Of a stretch of DNA of 64,000 nt, positions 1-9,773 are shown piece by piece. A program made the position numbers and the translations under genes. Below the pieces are notes generated by a model. It made no database searches, had not been told where the DNA came from, and saw only the letters and a list, made by a program, of their open reading frames with translations. Origin of the DNA: Bryobacteraceae bacterium (lineage in GTDB: Bacteria > Acidobacteriota > Terriglobia > Bryobacterales > Bryobacteraceae); the NCBI GenBank assembly GCA_029975915.1, contig JARKOC010000138.1, positions 62,001 through 126,000 of the forward strand, written 5' to 3'. Each line of letters begins with the position of its first letter. The stretch's first letter is position 1.

Positions 1-24
1 ATGCTCGTGGAGAACTTCAGATGA
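1..24 (+). CDS. C-terminal tail of an upstream Ser/Thr kinase paralogue (partial)
   Basis: The first eight codons encode MLVENFR and a stop. The two complete kinases downstream end in LLVENFQ and MLVENFR, so this is almost certainly the last few residues of a third full-length paralogue lying mostly outside the window. Its TGA overlaps the ATG of the next kinase (ATGA at 21-24), the same junction used between the other members of the array. Too little is present to say more. Confidence 0.7.
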   Translation: MLVENFR

Positions 25-2651
25 CCGGCCAACGCCTTCTCCACTACCAGATCATCGAGAAGCTTGGCGAAGGCGGGATGGGCGTCGTCTACAAGGCGCG
101 CGACACGCATCTGGACCGATTTGTGGCGATCAAGGTCCTGCCGCCGGAGAAGATCTCCGATCCCACGCGCAAGGCGCGGTTCATTCAAGAGGCCAAAGCC
201 GCGTCGGCGCTGAACCATCCGAACATCATCACCATCTACGACATCTCGAGCGACAACGGCGTCGACTTCATCGTCATGGAGTACGTGGATGGCAAGACCC
301 TGGATCAACTGATCCCTCGCAAGGGCATGCGGCTCAACGAGGCCCTGAAGATCGCCGTCCAGATTGCGGATGCCCTCGCCCGCGCCCATGCGGAGGGCAT
401 CATCCACCGCGACTTGAAGCCCGCCAACATCATGGTGGACGGGCACGGACAGGTGAAGGTCCTGGATTTCGGCCTCGCCAAGCTGAGCGAACAAGGCGAT
501 TCCTCCGAAGCCTCCACCGCCACGGCCGCCGTAAAGACCGAAGAAGGCACGATCGCCGGCACTGCCGCCTACATGTCGCCCGAGCAGGCCGAAGGAAAGC
601 CGCTGGACCCACGGAGCGATATCTTCAGCTTCGGCGCTGTGCTTTACGAAATGCTTACGGGCCAGCGTGCGTTCCAGGGCGACTCGAGGATGTCCACGCT
701 TTCGGCAGTCCTCCAGAAGGAACCTGAGTCGCTCGATCGCATCGAATCTCCAGACCTGCGGAAACTGGTTTCACGCTGCATCCGGAAGAACGCGGAGCGC
801 CGATTTCAACACATCGATGATGTCAAGGTCGCTCTCGAAGAGTTACGGCTGGAATCGGAATCCGGCACGCTCCTGCCAGCTCACAAAGACTCAGCCGGGC
901 GCCGTTGGATATGGCCAGGCTTGGGCGCGGCCGGTGTGCTGATTCTGGGATTTGGGGCGTTATATCTGCTCTTGCGCTCACCGCGCACCCCGCCCCAATC
1001 GCCTCGCAACGCCCAGCCCATCACCTCGTACCCGGGCTTCGAGCGGCAACCGTCGTTCTCGCCCGACGGCAACGAAATCGCCTTCTCCTGGAACGGCGCA
1101 AAGCAGGAAAACTTCGACATCTACCGCAAACTCATCGGGACGGAAGATCCTTTGCGTCTCACCAGCGACCCGGCCCCTGATTATTGCCCAGCGTGGTCTC
1201 CCGATGGCCGCCAGATCGCTTATCTGCACAGCCCGCCTCAGGGGAAGAGCCTGCTCCGCATCATCCCTGCTCTTGGTGGCGCCGCGCGTACCTTGAACGA
1301 GATCTCCGCGCCGCCCTGGCGCCGGTCCGCCTGGGACTCCTGCCTCGCCTGGACTGCCGATGGCAAGTGGCTGATCGGGCCCAACCTTCAGATCGTCTCG
1401 GTCGAATCGGGAGAGATCCGCCTTCTCGCCCCGAGGACCGGCGTCAGTGGGTGGGACCTGAGCCCGGCCCTCTCCCCCGACGGCCGCACGCTGGCCTTCG
1501 TCCGCCGCCTGGACTACGGCGTCTGCGACATCTACCTTCTCTCTCTCGCGTCCGGCTACCAGTCGTCGGGGGAGCCGCGGCGCGTCACCTACGAAGCCAG
1601 GGAAGTCGGGGGCCCTGTCTGGATCGCCGCAGGAAAGGAGATCGCCTATGCTTCTGGAAACATCTACTCCGAGCGCCGCCTCTTCCGGGTCCCCGCCCGG
1701 CCGCCGGCGGAGCCGCGGGACTACCGGCCCGACCCGCTGCCGGGCGGCGACGGAGCTTACACCATGGCCCTCTCTCGCGACGGTCGCCGCCTGGCGTATG
1801 TGCGCGAGGTCTGGGACAGTGATGTTTATCGCTTTCCCCTCGACGGTCGGCCGGATTCCTCCCGTACCCCCGAAAAACTCCTGGCCTCCACGGGACTTGA
1901 TCTCGACGCCGAGTATTCTCCCGACGGCCGGCAAATCGCCTTCAGTTCCACGCGCAGCGGCTCCCAGGAAATCTGGATAGCGGAGGCCGACGGGACCCGG
2001 CCTCGTCAGTTGACGGCCATGAGAGGAGCGCTGACCGGCAGCCCGCGCTGGTCGCCCGACGGCCGCGCCATCGTGTTCGACTCCCGCCGGGAAGGCTCTG
2101 GCGACCTCTATCTGATCAGCCCGGACGGCGGAACTCCCCGCCTCCTCGCCGGCGGCCCGGGCTATCAGGGAGAACCCCGCTGGTCCAAGGACGGCCGCTG
2201 GATTTATTTCCACACCGGCGGCCAACGCGGCCAGTTGTTCAAGATCCCGGCGCAAGGCGGATCCCCTCTTCAACTGACCCGCGAGGGGGGAGGCCCAGCT
2301 CGCGAATCCCCCGACGGTCGGCGGATCTACTACGGCAAAGGCGGCGGCTTGTGGAAGATGTCGGCCGCCGGCGGCGAGGAAACCCAAGTTCTACAAGGTC
2401 TTAGCTGGCCCACCAATTTCGCGGTGACGACCGGTGGCATCTACTACATCCCCGGCGACCCCGCACGCTTCGGCGATCAGCCCCTCCGCATCGAGTTCCA
2501 TGACTTCGTCACTTCCAGCGCCAGGCTGGTCCTGCAAACGGGCGGACTCTGGCACTTGGGACTGAGCATTTCTCCCGACAACCGTTGGATCGCCTTTTCG
2601 CAATTCGACCAGGTCGGAGGTGACATTCTTCTCGTGGAGAATTTCCAATGA
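21..2651 (+). CDS. Membrane Ser/Thr protein kinase with C-terminal TolB/PD40-like propeller
   Basis: Protein of 876 residues. The kinase domain covers about residues 9-275: glycine loop GEGGMG near 16-21, ATP lysine K38 in VAIK, catalytic HRDLKPAN at 129-136, DFG at 149-151 and YMSPEQ of the activation segment near 184-189. One membrane helix lies at about 297-319. The rest carries repeated SPDG motifs (for example SFSPDG, AWSPDG, EYSPDG, RWSPDG) typical of TolB/PD40 beta-propeller blades, placed outside the membrane in the usual topology. Inferred role: transmembrane Hanks-type signalling with a propeller sensor; the ligand is unknown. Start and stop overlap the neighbouring paralogues by ATGA, so the array is probably co-transcribed. 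Confidence 0.93.
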   Translation: MTGQRLLHYQIIEKLGEGGMGVVYKARDTHLDRFVAIKVLPPEKISDPTRKARFIQEAKAASALNHPNIITIYDISSDNGVDFIVMEYVDGKTLDQLIPRKGMRLNEALKIAVQIADALARAHAEGIIHRDLKPANIMVDGHGQVKVLDFGLAKLSEQGDSSEASTATAAVKTEEGTIAGTAAYMSPEQAEGKPLDPRSDIFSFGAVLYEMLTGQRAFQGDSRMSTLSAVLQKEPESLDRIESPDLRKLVSRCIRKNAERRFQHIDDVKVALEELRLESESGTLLPAHKDSAGRRWIWPGLGAAGVLILGFGALYLLLRSPRTPPQSPRNAQPITSYPGFERQPSFSPDGNEIAFSWNGAKQENFDIYRKLIGTEDPLRLTSDPAPDYCPAWSPDGRQIAYLHSPPQGKSLLRIIPALGGAARTLNEISAPPWRRSAWDSCLAWTADGKWLIGPNLQIVSVESGEIRLLAPRTGVSGWDLSPALSPDGRTLAFVRRLDYGVCDIYLLSLASGYQSSGEPRRVTYEAREVGGPVWIAAGKEIAYASGNIYSERRLFRVPARPPAEPRDYRPDPLPGGDGAYTMALSRDGRRLAYVREVWDSDVYRFPLDGRPDSSRTPEKLLASTGLDLDAEYSPDGRQIAFSSTRSGSQEIWIAEADGTRPRQLTAMRGALTGSPRWSPDGRAIVFDSRREGSGDLYLISPDGGTPRLLAGGPGYQGEPRWSKDGRWIYFHTGGQRGQLFKIPAQGGSPLQLTREGGGPARESPDGRRIYYGKGGGLWKMSAAGGEETQVLQGLSWPTNFAVTTGGIYYIPGDPARFGDQPLRIEFHDFVTSSARLVLQTGGLWHLGLSISPDNRWIAFSQFDQVGGDILLVENFQ

Positions 2652-5278
2652 ACGGCCAGCGTCTGCTCCACTACGAAATCCTCGACAAACTCGGCGAGGG
2701 CGGCATGGGCGTCGTCTACAAGGCGCGCGACACGCATCTGGACCGCTTTGTCGCCGTCAAGGTCCTGCCGCCTGAGAAGGTCTCCGATCCCACACGGAAA
2801 GCCCGTTTCATCCAGGAGGCCAAGGCCGCCTCGGCGCTGAACCACCCCAACATCATCACCGTCCACGACATTTCGAACGAGAACGGCATCGATTTCATCG
2901 TCATGGAGTTCGTCGATGGCAAAACCCTCGACCAACTCATTCCCCGCAAGGGCATGAGGTTGAACGAGGCGCTGAAGGTTGCGATTCAGATCGCCGATGC
3001 ACTCGCTCGGGCCCACGCGGAGGGTATCATCCACCGCGACCTGAAGCCCGCCAACATCATGGTGGACTCGCACGACCAAGTGAAGGTGCTTGACTTCGGT
3101 CTGGCGAAGCTCACGGAGCAAGGTGACGCGGCCGAGGCTTCCACCGCCACCGCGGCCGTACAGACGGAAGAGGGCACAATCGCCGGTACTGCAGCCTACA
3201 TGTCGCCGGAGCAGGCCGAAGGCAAGCCGCTCGACGCCCGTAGCGACATCTTCAGCTTCGGTGCGGTCCTCTACGAAATGCTCACCGGCCACCGCGCATT
3301 CCAGGGTGACTCAAAGATGTCGACCCTCTCAGCCGTACTGCAAAAGGAGCCGCCGCCGTTTGAACCGGTCATACCACACGATGTGGCGCGCATCGTGCTC
3401 CTATGTCTGCGTAAAGATCCCGAGCGCCGACACCAGCACATGGCCGATCTCAAGGTTGCGCTGCTTAACCTCAAGGAGGAATCCGATTCCGGCCAGTTCT
3501 CCGCCACCTCCGCCACAGTGCGCCGGACAAATCGCCGTAACCTGTGGTGGGCGGTAGCCGCGGTTCTGTGCCTATTCATCGCCAGTGGTCTCTGGCTTGC
3601 CAGGCGGCGACAGCCGCCGCCGCAGGCCACTCTTGTCCTCAAACCCCTCACCGCCTATCCAGACGACGAGTTTTCCCCGTCGTTCTCACCTGATGCCAAG
3701 CAGATAGTATTCACTTGGGCTCGGGGACTCACTCCCAGCCGTTGGAGTGGGGACATCTACACGATGTTCATCGGCTCCTCCAGCCCATTGCGCCTGACCA
3801 CCTCCGGTGACGCTCGATCCCCAGCCTGGTCCCCTGACGGGACCTCCATTCTCTTCTCCCGTCGCGTGGGCAGCCGTCTCTCCTTCGTCACAGTGACTGC
3901 GACCGGAGGCTCGGAAAGAGTGGTGCGCGAGTACAACCCGGTTCCCGTCGGTAGTACGATCTACGAACCATGGGCCGCATGGCTTCCCGACTCCAGACAC
4001 ATCGTCTTCGCTGATGGTCAATTACTTGCACTGGATACCGGCGAACTGCAACGCATGTGGTCGAATCCTGATGCCAGGCAGTTTGCGGATGGCTTCATAT
4101 CAGTTTCCCCAGACGGGCGGACAGTCGCTTTCATGCGGAAGAGGGGAATGGCGAAAGGTGAGATCTACACATTGGCTCTCGACGCCACATTCCGTCCTGT
4201 TGGCGAGCCGGTTCAACGCACAAACCTAAATGGTTTCGCGCATAGCCCGGCCTTCACCTCCGGCGGGAAGGAACTGTTGTTCGTATTGCGCCGCGCCATG
4301 GTCGGGACGGGCAGCCTGTATAGTGTGCCGCTGTCAGGCGCCGGCGAACCGTACCCGCTCCCAGTCGGGCAGGATGTTTCACGCCAGGTCGTCGCATCAT
4401 CCCGGCCCGGGCGCATCGCGTTTGTTCAAGACAACTGGGACTCGAACATTTATATGCTGCCGCTGGATCGTCAAGGGCGGCCCGATGGGATACCCCGCCG
4501 CATCATCGCCTCCAGCCGCCGGGACTACACTCCTGAGTACTCGCCGGATGGAACGCAGATCGCTTTCATCTCCGACCGGCTGGGGCCAATGGGCATCTGG
4601 CGATCACGCGCTGACGGCAGTGATCCCTTGGAACTCTTCTCTCGGCCCGACGGCTTCGCTGATTGGCCGCGCTGGTCGCCGGATGGGCAGTCCATTGTGT
4701 TTAGTTTTGTAGATTCGGAGCGTCGTGGGGTTATTAGCGTTCCTTCCCAAGGAGGCATGACCACGCGACCGGTGACGGGCTCCGCCGACGATCACCTGCC
4801 GTCTTATTCCAGGGATGGTAAGTGGCTTTACTTCGGATCAAAACGGTCCGGCAGTTTTCAGGTCTGGAAGCAGCCGGTGGCGGGCGGGGCCGCTGTCCAA
4901 CTCACACGGCAAGGCGGTCTGGGGGGCCTCGATTCACCCGATGGTAAGTGGGTTTACTATTTCAAAACCATCGCAGAACCAACCGCCGTCTGGCGAGTGA
5001 CGGCGGCGGGAGGCGAAGAGTCGGAGGTGGTTCGGCAATCGCATCTGTACTCCCTTGCGGTTGTCGCCGGCGGCATCTATTACCTCACCCTGGACGAGGA
5101 GTCCGGAGAGTACAGCCTTCAATTCAAAAATGTGGAAACTGGCGCGACGAAGGCCGTCGCCAATCTGGGGAAGAGACTCTACCAGGGTATTTCTCTTTCG
5201 CCCGACAAGCGCTCATTGCTGTTCGTTTGTGAGGAAGGCGCCGGGCTCGACATCATGCTTGTGGAGAACTTTCGATGA
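2648..5278 (+). CDS. Membrane Ser/Thr protein kinase with TolB/PD40-like propeller, second copy
   Basis: Protein of 876 residues, the same length as the kinase before it. The first 275 residues are nearly identical to that copy, with glycine loop, K38 (VAVK), HRDLKPAN at 129-136, DFG and YMSPEQ all intact. A membrane helix follows at about 305-320, flanked by arginines. The propeller half is much more diverged (SFSPDA, AWSPDG, SVSPDG, EYSPDG, RWSPDG, SYSRDG, SLSPDK blades). The pattern of conserved kinase and variable sensor suggests that copies share an output but read different inputs (inference). Both ends use ATGA overlaps. Confidence 0.93.
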   Translation: MNGQRLLHYEILDKLGEGGMGVVYKARDTHLDRFVAVKVLPPEKVSDPTRKARFIQEAKAASALNHPNIITVHDISNENGIDFIVMEFVDGKTLDQLIPRKGMRLNEALKVAIQIADALARAHAEGIIHRDLKPANIMVDSHDQVKVLDFGLAKLTEQGDAAEASTATAAVQTEEGTIAGTAAYMSPEQAEGKPLDARSDIFSFGAVLYEMLTGHRAFQGDSKMSTLSAVLQKEPPPFEPVIPHDVARIVLLCLRKDPERRHQHMADLKVALLNLKEESDSGQFSATSATVRRTNRRNLWWAVAAVLCLFIASGLWLARRRQPPPQATLVLKPLTAYPDDEFSPSFSPDAKQIVFTWARGLTPSRWSGDIYTMFIGSSSPLRLTTSGDARSPAWSPDGTSILFSRRVGSRLSFVTVTATGGSERVVREYNPVPVGSTIYEPWAAWLPDSRHIVFADGQLLALDTGELQRMWSNPDARQFADGFISVSPDGRTVAFMRKRGMAKGEIYTLALDATFRPVGEPVQRTNLNGFAHSPAFTSGGKELLFVLRRAMVGTGSLYSVPLSGAGEPYPLPVGQDVSRQVVASSRPGRIAFVQDNWDSNIYMLPLDRQGRPDGIPRRIIASSRRDYTPEYSPDGTQIAFISDRLGPMGIWRSRADGSDPLELFSRPDGFADWPRWSPDGQSIVFSFVDSERRGVISVPSQGGMTTRPVTGSADDHLPSYSRDGKWLYFGSKRSGSFQVWKQPVAGGAAVQLTRQGGLGGLDSPDGKWVYYFKTIAEPTAVWRVTAAGGEESEVVRQSHLYSLAVVAGGIYYLTLDEESGEYSLQFKNVETGATKAVANLGKRLYQGISLSPDKRSLLFVCEEGAGLDIMLVENFR

Positions 5279-5541
5279 CCGGCCAACGCCTTCTCCACTA
5301 CCAGATTCTCGACAAACTCGGCGAAGGCGGGATGGGCGTCGTCTACAAGGCCCGCGACACCCACCTGGACCGCTTCGTCGCGATCAAGGTGCTGCCGCCG
5401 GAGAAGGTTTCCGATCCCACGCGGAAGGCACGATTCGTTCAGGAGGCCAAGGCCGCGTCGTCGCTAAACCATCCGGACATCATCACCATCTACGACATTT
5501 CGAGCGATGGCGGCATCAACTTTGTCGTCCAGGAGCGGTGA
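5275..5541 (+). pseudogene. Truncated third Ser/Thr kinase of the array
   Basis: An 88-residue reading frame begins with the same N-terminus as its two complete neighbours (MTGQRLLHYQ, glycine loop GEGGMG, VAIK lysine). It follows them to about residue 85 (INFVVQER), then meets a TGA and loses all similarity. The HRD catalytic loop, DFG, membrane helix and propeller are absent, so it cannot be an active kinase. The start still overlaps the previous stop by ATGA. A deletion or rearrangement near 5530 is the simplest explanation, since the DNA beyond belongs to a convergent gene cluster. A translated ATP-lobe fragment cannot be excluded. Confidence 0.85.
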
Positions 5542-5651
5542 CGGCGGGTTCGGATACCTCGCCTGCGGGCACATTCACGTCATTTGCCCTCTCCTGCCAT
5601 TCCGACCGGATTCGCCGTCGTTCTGAAGACGCATTCGTCTGCAGCGACGTC
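5542..5651. other. Non-coding junction after the truncated kinase
   Basis: About 110 bases separate the truncated kinase from the convergent lipoprotein gene. No kinase-like frame continues here. An imperfect inverted repeat can be drawn around 5608-5647 (GTCG...AGACG / CGTCT...CGAC), which might be a terminator-like structure or the relic of a mobile sequence. There is no T-run. No gene is seen. Confidence 0.4.
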
Positions 5652-7247
5652 TCATGCCTGGAAGATCTGCAGAACCAGTCCCGGATCCGATTGATCGTTT
5701 CGTGTCGCCGCGCTTTGACCGACACGGTTGATCAACTCGCCCGGAATCACCATCGTGCTGCCCGCGAAGCTGACTCGATCGGTCACATCCACGGCCTGAT
5801 CGGAAGCTAGATCCTGAGCCAGAACCCGGATCTCGGGCGGCGGCGCAATCAGATCCAGCGTCAGGCTTTTGTACCTGCCAAAAATCCCGATTGGGCGCAT
5901 CGGGTCCTCTACCTCCAGCGTCACCTCAACTTCCGGGTAGACATGTCCCCTACCGGAAAACATGCGGGGCAGTGTGGCCACGGCCGTGGCTCCGTTGGGA
6001 TGGACCGATGAGACGATATAGGGCGCGGAACCCATGGTGCTCAACTTCGGCAGGGGGCCATTCCGAGCGGTGCGCGCCGGCGCGCCCTGCGTGACGGCAA
6101 CGCCCCCCTCACCGCTGCTCCAATCGTCCGCCAGCCGGACCGGATCCAGTTCGGTCCTCGTGTAGCCGGCGGGCCAGGGAGGCGCAATCCTCTGCCAACG
6201 GATCGCCCGGATCACCTCGCTCAGCCTGTATCGCAGCAACCGCGGGTCGTAGCCCTGCTGAGCCGGATCCTTCCAGTCCGGATGTCTCTCCACCGCCATG
6301 GTGCAACCCAAAGCCGCCGCCAGATAGACCTGGTCGCCGCAGTTCAGCAGGCAGTCATTTCCACGGTTTGCCCCGCCGCGAAGCAGCAGATCGGCAACGC
6401 GGTCCAGTGTGGTCGGGATGGCGAGGTGCGCGGTCGTTTCACCGGTCCGGAAGACCCGGCTGAAACCGATGAGATCGAGCGCTGCCTCTAGCTGCCGGCC
6501 CCTGTCCCAGGTGCGAAACTGCCCCTGCTCCCTGCCTGATCCGAAGTCAGTTCCAGCGGCAGGGCCGTTGAGCGGGCCCCAACCCGCCGAGTGCTCCACA
6601 ACCAGATCCGGCGCCTCACCTGCCGCATTCTGTGTCATCAGCCGGCGCAGCGCCAGTGACCCGGCCACAGCGGACTCAACCTTCCAGTAACCCACTCCAA
6701 CCTGGTGTGCGGCCCGCATCCGCTCCCTGTAATACGGCCCAGGGTCGCTTGCCTCGGCTGCCGTGCCGTGGAGGTGAGCTTCTGCCGTCACGCGAAGCCC
6801 GAGACCCCTCCAACCCAGCAATCTCACTCTTTCCACCAGCTTGGCCATCCGCTGAGCCGGGGTGCCGGTGCACGATGGAAACTTCGAGGCTGAGACGGTG
6901 AAAGTGCCCGAGGAAAGACTCATCCACCCGCCAGGTTCCGCGTCCCAACCCGCGTCCAGCAGCAGGTGCAGATCCGCGTGGACAGGCTTCAGCGCCAGAG
7001 CCCAGCCCTGGGGTCCGAAAAGATTGGCCTCGGTCAGCCTGTCGGCCGCGACTGCCGCCTGCGTTGCCGCCGCGGCCCAACGCGAGGGATCGGTTTCGCT
7101 GAACCTCTGGACGCCCCAAGTCGTCCAGTAGCTCGGCGTGAGGCTGGGCATGTCCGGAATGAGGTTTGCAGGCAACCGGTCGCGGCGGCATGCAGGTAGG
7201 GCAAGCGCCGCGCCGGCGGCCAGCAAGTCTCGGCGGCGAAAACTCAT
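5652..7247 (-). CDS. Exported Tat-type lipoprotein, possible glycoside-hydrolase-like TIM barrel
   Basis: Protein of 531 residues starting at the ATG at 7247 (the frame is open further upstream). The start MSFRRRDLLAAG has an Arg-Arg motif and is followed by a lipobox, LPAC, so it is probably a Tat-exported lipoprotein. Segments such as WTTWGVQRF near the N-terminus and GVGYWKVES in the middle resemble alpha-galactosidase-type TIM barrels, but no catalytic Asp pair was identified with certainty. Family unproven: best described as a hypothetical exported protein. Its start overlaps the stop of the NIPSNAP gene (ATGA), placing it last in a four-gene minus-strand cluster. Confidence 0.75.
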   Translation of the reverse strand: MSFRRRDLLAAGAALALPACRRDRLPANLIPDMPSLTPSYWTTWGVQRFSETDPSRWAAAATQAAVAADRLTEANLFGPQGWALALKPVHADLHLLLDAGWDAEPGGWMSLSSGTFTVSASKFPSCTGTPAQRMAKLVERVRLLGWRGLGLRVTAEAHLHGTAAEASDPGPYYRERMRAAHQVGVGYWKVESAVAGSLALRRLMTQNAAGEAPDLVVEHSAGWGPLNGPAAGTDFGSGREQGQFRTWDRGRQLEAALDLIGFSRVFRTGETTAHLAIPTTLDRVADLLLRGGANRGNDCLLNCGDQVYLAAALGCTMAVERHPDWKDPAQQGYDPRLLRYRLSEVIRAIRWQRIAPPWPAGYTRTELDPVRLADDWSSGEGGVAVTQGAPARTARNGPLPKLSTMGSAPYIVSSVHPNGATAVATLPRMFSGRGHVYPEVEVTLEVEDPMRPIGIFGRYKSLTLDLIAPPPEIRVLAQDLASDQAVDVTDRVSFAGSTMVIPGELINRVGQSAATRNDQSDPGLVLQIFQA

Positions 7248-7645
7248 TTCATCCTGGAAAAATCGGTGGCCTGCAACGTGACCGAGACCACTTTGTCGAC
7301 AATCTTGCCGTCTTTCTCGGATTCGGTCCGCGCCTTGATCCACGCCGGGTCGGCGCGGAACGCGTCAAAGGACTTCTTTTGGGCTTCGACAGAATCGTGC
7401 GCCAGCATATAAACGAGCGTGTTGCCCGCGCCTTCCTGTCCCTCGATTGGCGTCCAGTATCCGATATTGGTCATGCCGTGCTTCTCGAAGAGTTTGGTCG
7501 TGTGGTCGCGGAACCTCGCCAACAGGTTGGGCAAACGACCTGGGAGGGTCGTGTATGTCCTTAGTTCGAAAACCTTGCCCTTGGCCTGAGCCTCGGCCGC
7601 AGCCGGCAGTACCGCCGCGAGCGCCATAAACTGTGTTCTTGTCAT
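7244..7645 (-). CDS. NIPSNAP-family protein, exported
   Basis: Protein of 133 residues from the ATG at 7645; an upstream in-frame extension looks non-coding. The N-terminus (MTRTQFMALAAVLPAAAEAQA) is a signal-peptide-like segment. The mature part begins KVFELRTYTTLPG, the characteristic NIPSNAP opening, and continues with an alpha/beta ferredoxin-like fold (GYWTPIEG, TLVYMLAHDS). NIPSNAP proteins are small dimeric domains of unsettled function, often found beside sugar or aromatic catabolic enzymes. It lies 58 bases downstream of the PQQ dehydrogenase and overlaps the next gene by four bases. Confidence 0.85.
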   Translation of the reverse strand: MTRTQFMALAAVLPAAAEAQAKGKVFELRTYTTLPGRLPNLLARFRDHTTKLFEKHGMTNIGYWTPIEGQEGAGNTLVYMLAHDSVEAQKKSFDAFRADPAWIKARTESEKDGKIVDKVVSVTLQATDFSRMK

Positions 7646-7703
7646 GCGGACCATGTTAACCGTGTCCAGGTCCGTATTCAATTGGCACGAGACCGCTTGG
7701 GGC

Positions 7704-9773
7704 TCAGTCTTCCAGCGCGAACGCCAGATACGACCCGCCGGAGACATTCTTCCACTTCCCGCCACCCGCCCCAATCACGACATACTGTTTGCCGTTCACC
7801 ATATACGTGGCCGGGCTCGCATTGCCCGCCGCCGGCAGTTCATACTCCCAAAGCAGCTTCCCGGTCCGTTTATCAAAGGCGTGGAACTTTCTGTCCACAT
7901 TGGTCGCCCCGATGAACAACAAACCACCTGCGGTCACCACGCCGCCGCCGTAGTTCTCCGAGCCTGTCACGGCAGAACCCTGGGCTGTCAACGCCGGGAT
8001 TTCGCCGAATGGGATCCGCCAGGCGTACTCCCAGGTATCTACATTGAGGGCATTAAGCGTTCCCCACGGCGGAGTGATCGCCGGGTAGCCGTCAGGATCC
8101 GTAAACCGGATATATCCGTCGAGGTTGTACTTCAACCAGTAGGGATTCGATGCCGGCATCGTCACGGCTGCATCCTCTCCTGTCATCAGGAACCGGGTGA
8201 GGGTTTTGGAGACTTCCTCCGGGTAATGCGCGAAGGCGGGCATCCGCCCGGCGCCTTTGCGGATCTTGGTTTCCGCAGCCTGCGCGTCGGTTCGTTTGGC
8301 AAGGCCGGTCAGCGCCGGGAACTCCGGCGGGCTGCCCGACAAGTCCTGCTTGTGGCATGAGGCGCAATCCTGTTGATAAAGAGAACTCGCCTTCATCTCT
8401 CTGACAGGCGGTTTTCTCGGCACCAGTTTCAGAATCCAGGCCATCTCGTTCGAATTGATGTAGAGCAGCCTCGACTCAGGATCAAACGAAGTCCCGCCCC
8501 ACTCGGCCCCGCCGTCGAAACCGGGAATCATGATCGTCCCTTCCAGTGATGGAGGCGTGAATTGCCCTCCCTTTCGATAGGTTTCGAACCTCTTCAGAAT
8601 GTCGGCCTTCGCCTCGGGAGTTCGTTTGGTCACGAGTTCGGGGGTGAACTCCTGACGAGCAAAGGGCTCTGGTTTCAATGGTATAGGCTGCGTCTTAGCC
8701 AGCTTCTCGCCATCGATGGCCGATGCCGGAACGGCCACCTCCCTGTACGGATTCAGCACCCTGCCGGTCGTCCGGTCGAAGAACCAAACATGGCCCGACT
8801 TGGTGACCTGCGCCACGGCATCGATGACCTTTCCGCTCCTCCGGATGGTGAGAAGCGTCGGTGGCGACGGCAGGTCACGGTCCCAGACATCGTGGCGAAC
8901 AAACTGGAAATGCCAGATCCGTTTGCCGGTCCTTGCGTCCAGCGCCAGCAGGCAGTTTGAGAACAGATTATCGCCATGGCGGTTGGCGCCGTAGAAATCG
9001 AAGGCCGCCGACCCCGTCCCGGCGAAGACCATTCCGCGCTTCTCGTCGAGTGCCAGACCAGACCACGAATTCGCCCCGCCGGTCGTTTTATACGCCTCCG
9101 GCGGCCAGGTCTTGTGGCCAAATTCGCCAGGACGCGGGATGGTGTGGAAGCTCCAGACCAGTTTGCCGGTCCGCGTATCATAAGCCCGAATGTCGCCTGG
9201 GGCCGACGGTAGCCCTTCCGGCACGATCGAACCGACGATCAGTTTGTCCTCAAAGACCACGCCCGGCGTCGAGACCGAGACGTTCAACCCTTCCACTGGC
9301 CGTCCGAGCCCTTCCCGCAGGTCGATCCGGCCATTCTGGCCAAACGAACTCACCGGCTTGCCAGTCTTCGCATCAAGGCAGTACATCCATTGCCGGACTG
9401 CGAGGTAAAGCCTACCATTCCAGTGCGTTAGGCCCCGGTTACGCAGTTTCGATTTCACTTCGGTCCCATCCCAGGGATCGAACCGCCAGATCTCCCGCCC
9501 GGTGGCCGCATCCAGCGCGGCGACGTTCAGCTTTGGCGTGACGGCATACATGACACCGCCGATGACGAGCGGATTCGACTGCATCTCGGAGTCAGGAAAC
9601 TCCTGATTCGAATCCCACCGCCAGGCCAGCTTCAGCTTGGCGACGTTCGATGTGTTGATCTGGTTCAGAGCCGAAAAGTGCGTCTGGGCAGGCGAGCCGT
9701 GGTAGAACGCCCAATCCACGTTCGACTGGCCGAAAGCCACAGCGGCAACGAGAAAGATCAACGCAAACCTCAC
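7704..9773 (-). CDS. PQQ-dependent dehydrogenase with embedded cytochrome c domain
   Basis: Protein of 689 residues with a GTG start and a cleavable signal peptide ([17 protein letters not shown]). Repeated propeller-blade motifs ([42 protein letters not shown]) identify the quinoprotein alcohol/glucose dehydrogenase family, which oxidises alcohols or sugars in the periplasm. A haem site CASCH lies at about residues 468-472 in a cytochrome c segment inserted before the last blades. This suggests direct electron transfer to the respiratory chain. The substrate cannot be read from sequence. The gene overlaps the upstream Gfo/Idh/MocA gene by GTGA (9770-9773), so the two are translationally linked. 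Confidence 0.92.
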   Translation of the reverse strand: MRFALIFLVAAVAFGQSNVDWAFYHGSPAQTHFSALNQINTSNVAKLKLAWRWDSNQEFPDSEMQSNPLVIGGVMYAVTPKLNVAALDAATGREIWRFDPWDGTEVKSKLRNRGLTHWNGRLYLAVRQWMYCLDAKTGKPVSSFGQNGRIDLREGLGRPVEGLNVSVSTPGVVFEDKLIVGSIVPEGLPSAPGDIRAYDTRTGKLVWSFHTIPRPGEFGHKTWPPEAYKTTGGANSWSGLALDEKRGMVFAGTGSAAFDFYGANRHGDNLFSNCLLALDARTGKRIWHFQFVRHDVWDRDLPSPPTLLTIRRSGKVIDAVAQVTKSGHVWFFDRTTGRVLNPYREVAVPASAIDGEKLAKTQPIPLKPEPFARQEFTPELVTKRTPEAKADILKRFETYRKGGQFTPPSLEGTIMIPGFDGGAEWGGTSFDPESRLLYINSNEMAWILKLVPRKPPVREMKASSLYQQDCASCHKQDLSGSPPEFPALTGLAKRTDAQAAETKIRKGAGRMPAFAHYPEEVSKTLTRFLMTGEDAAVTMPASNPYWLKYNLDGYIRFTDPDGYPAITPPWGTLNALNVDTWEYAWRIPFGEIPALTAQGSAVTGSENYGGGVVTAGGLLFIGATNVDRKFHAFDKRTGKLLWEYELPAAGNASPATYMVNGKQYVVIGAGGGKWKNVSGGSYLAFALED

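Noticed and set aside
978..2387. Minus-strand open frame of 469 codons opposite the first kinase
   Set aside because: It mirrors the codon structure of the kinase propeller, has low-complexity Arg/Gly/Ala composition and no motif; long antisense frames are common in GC-rich genes.
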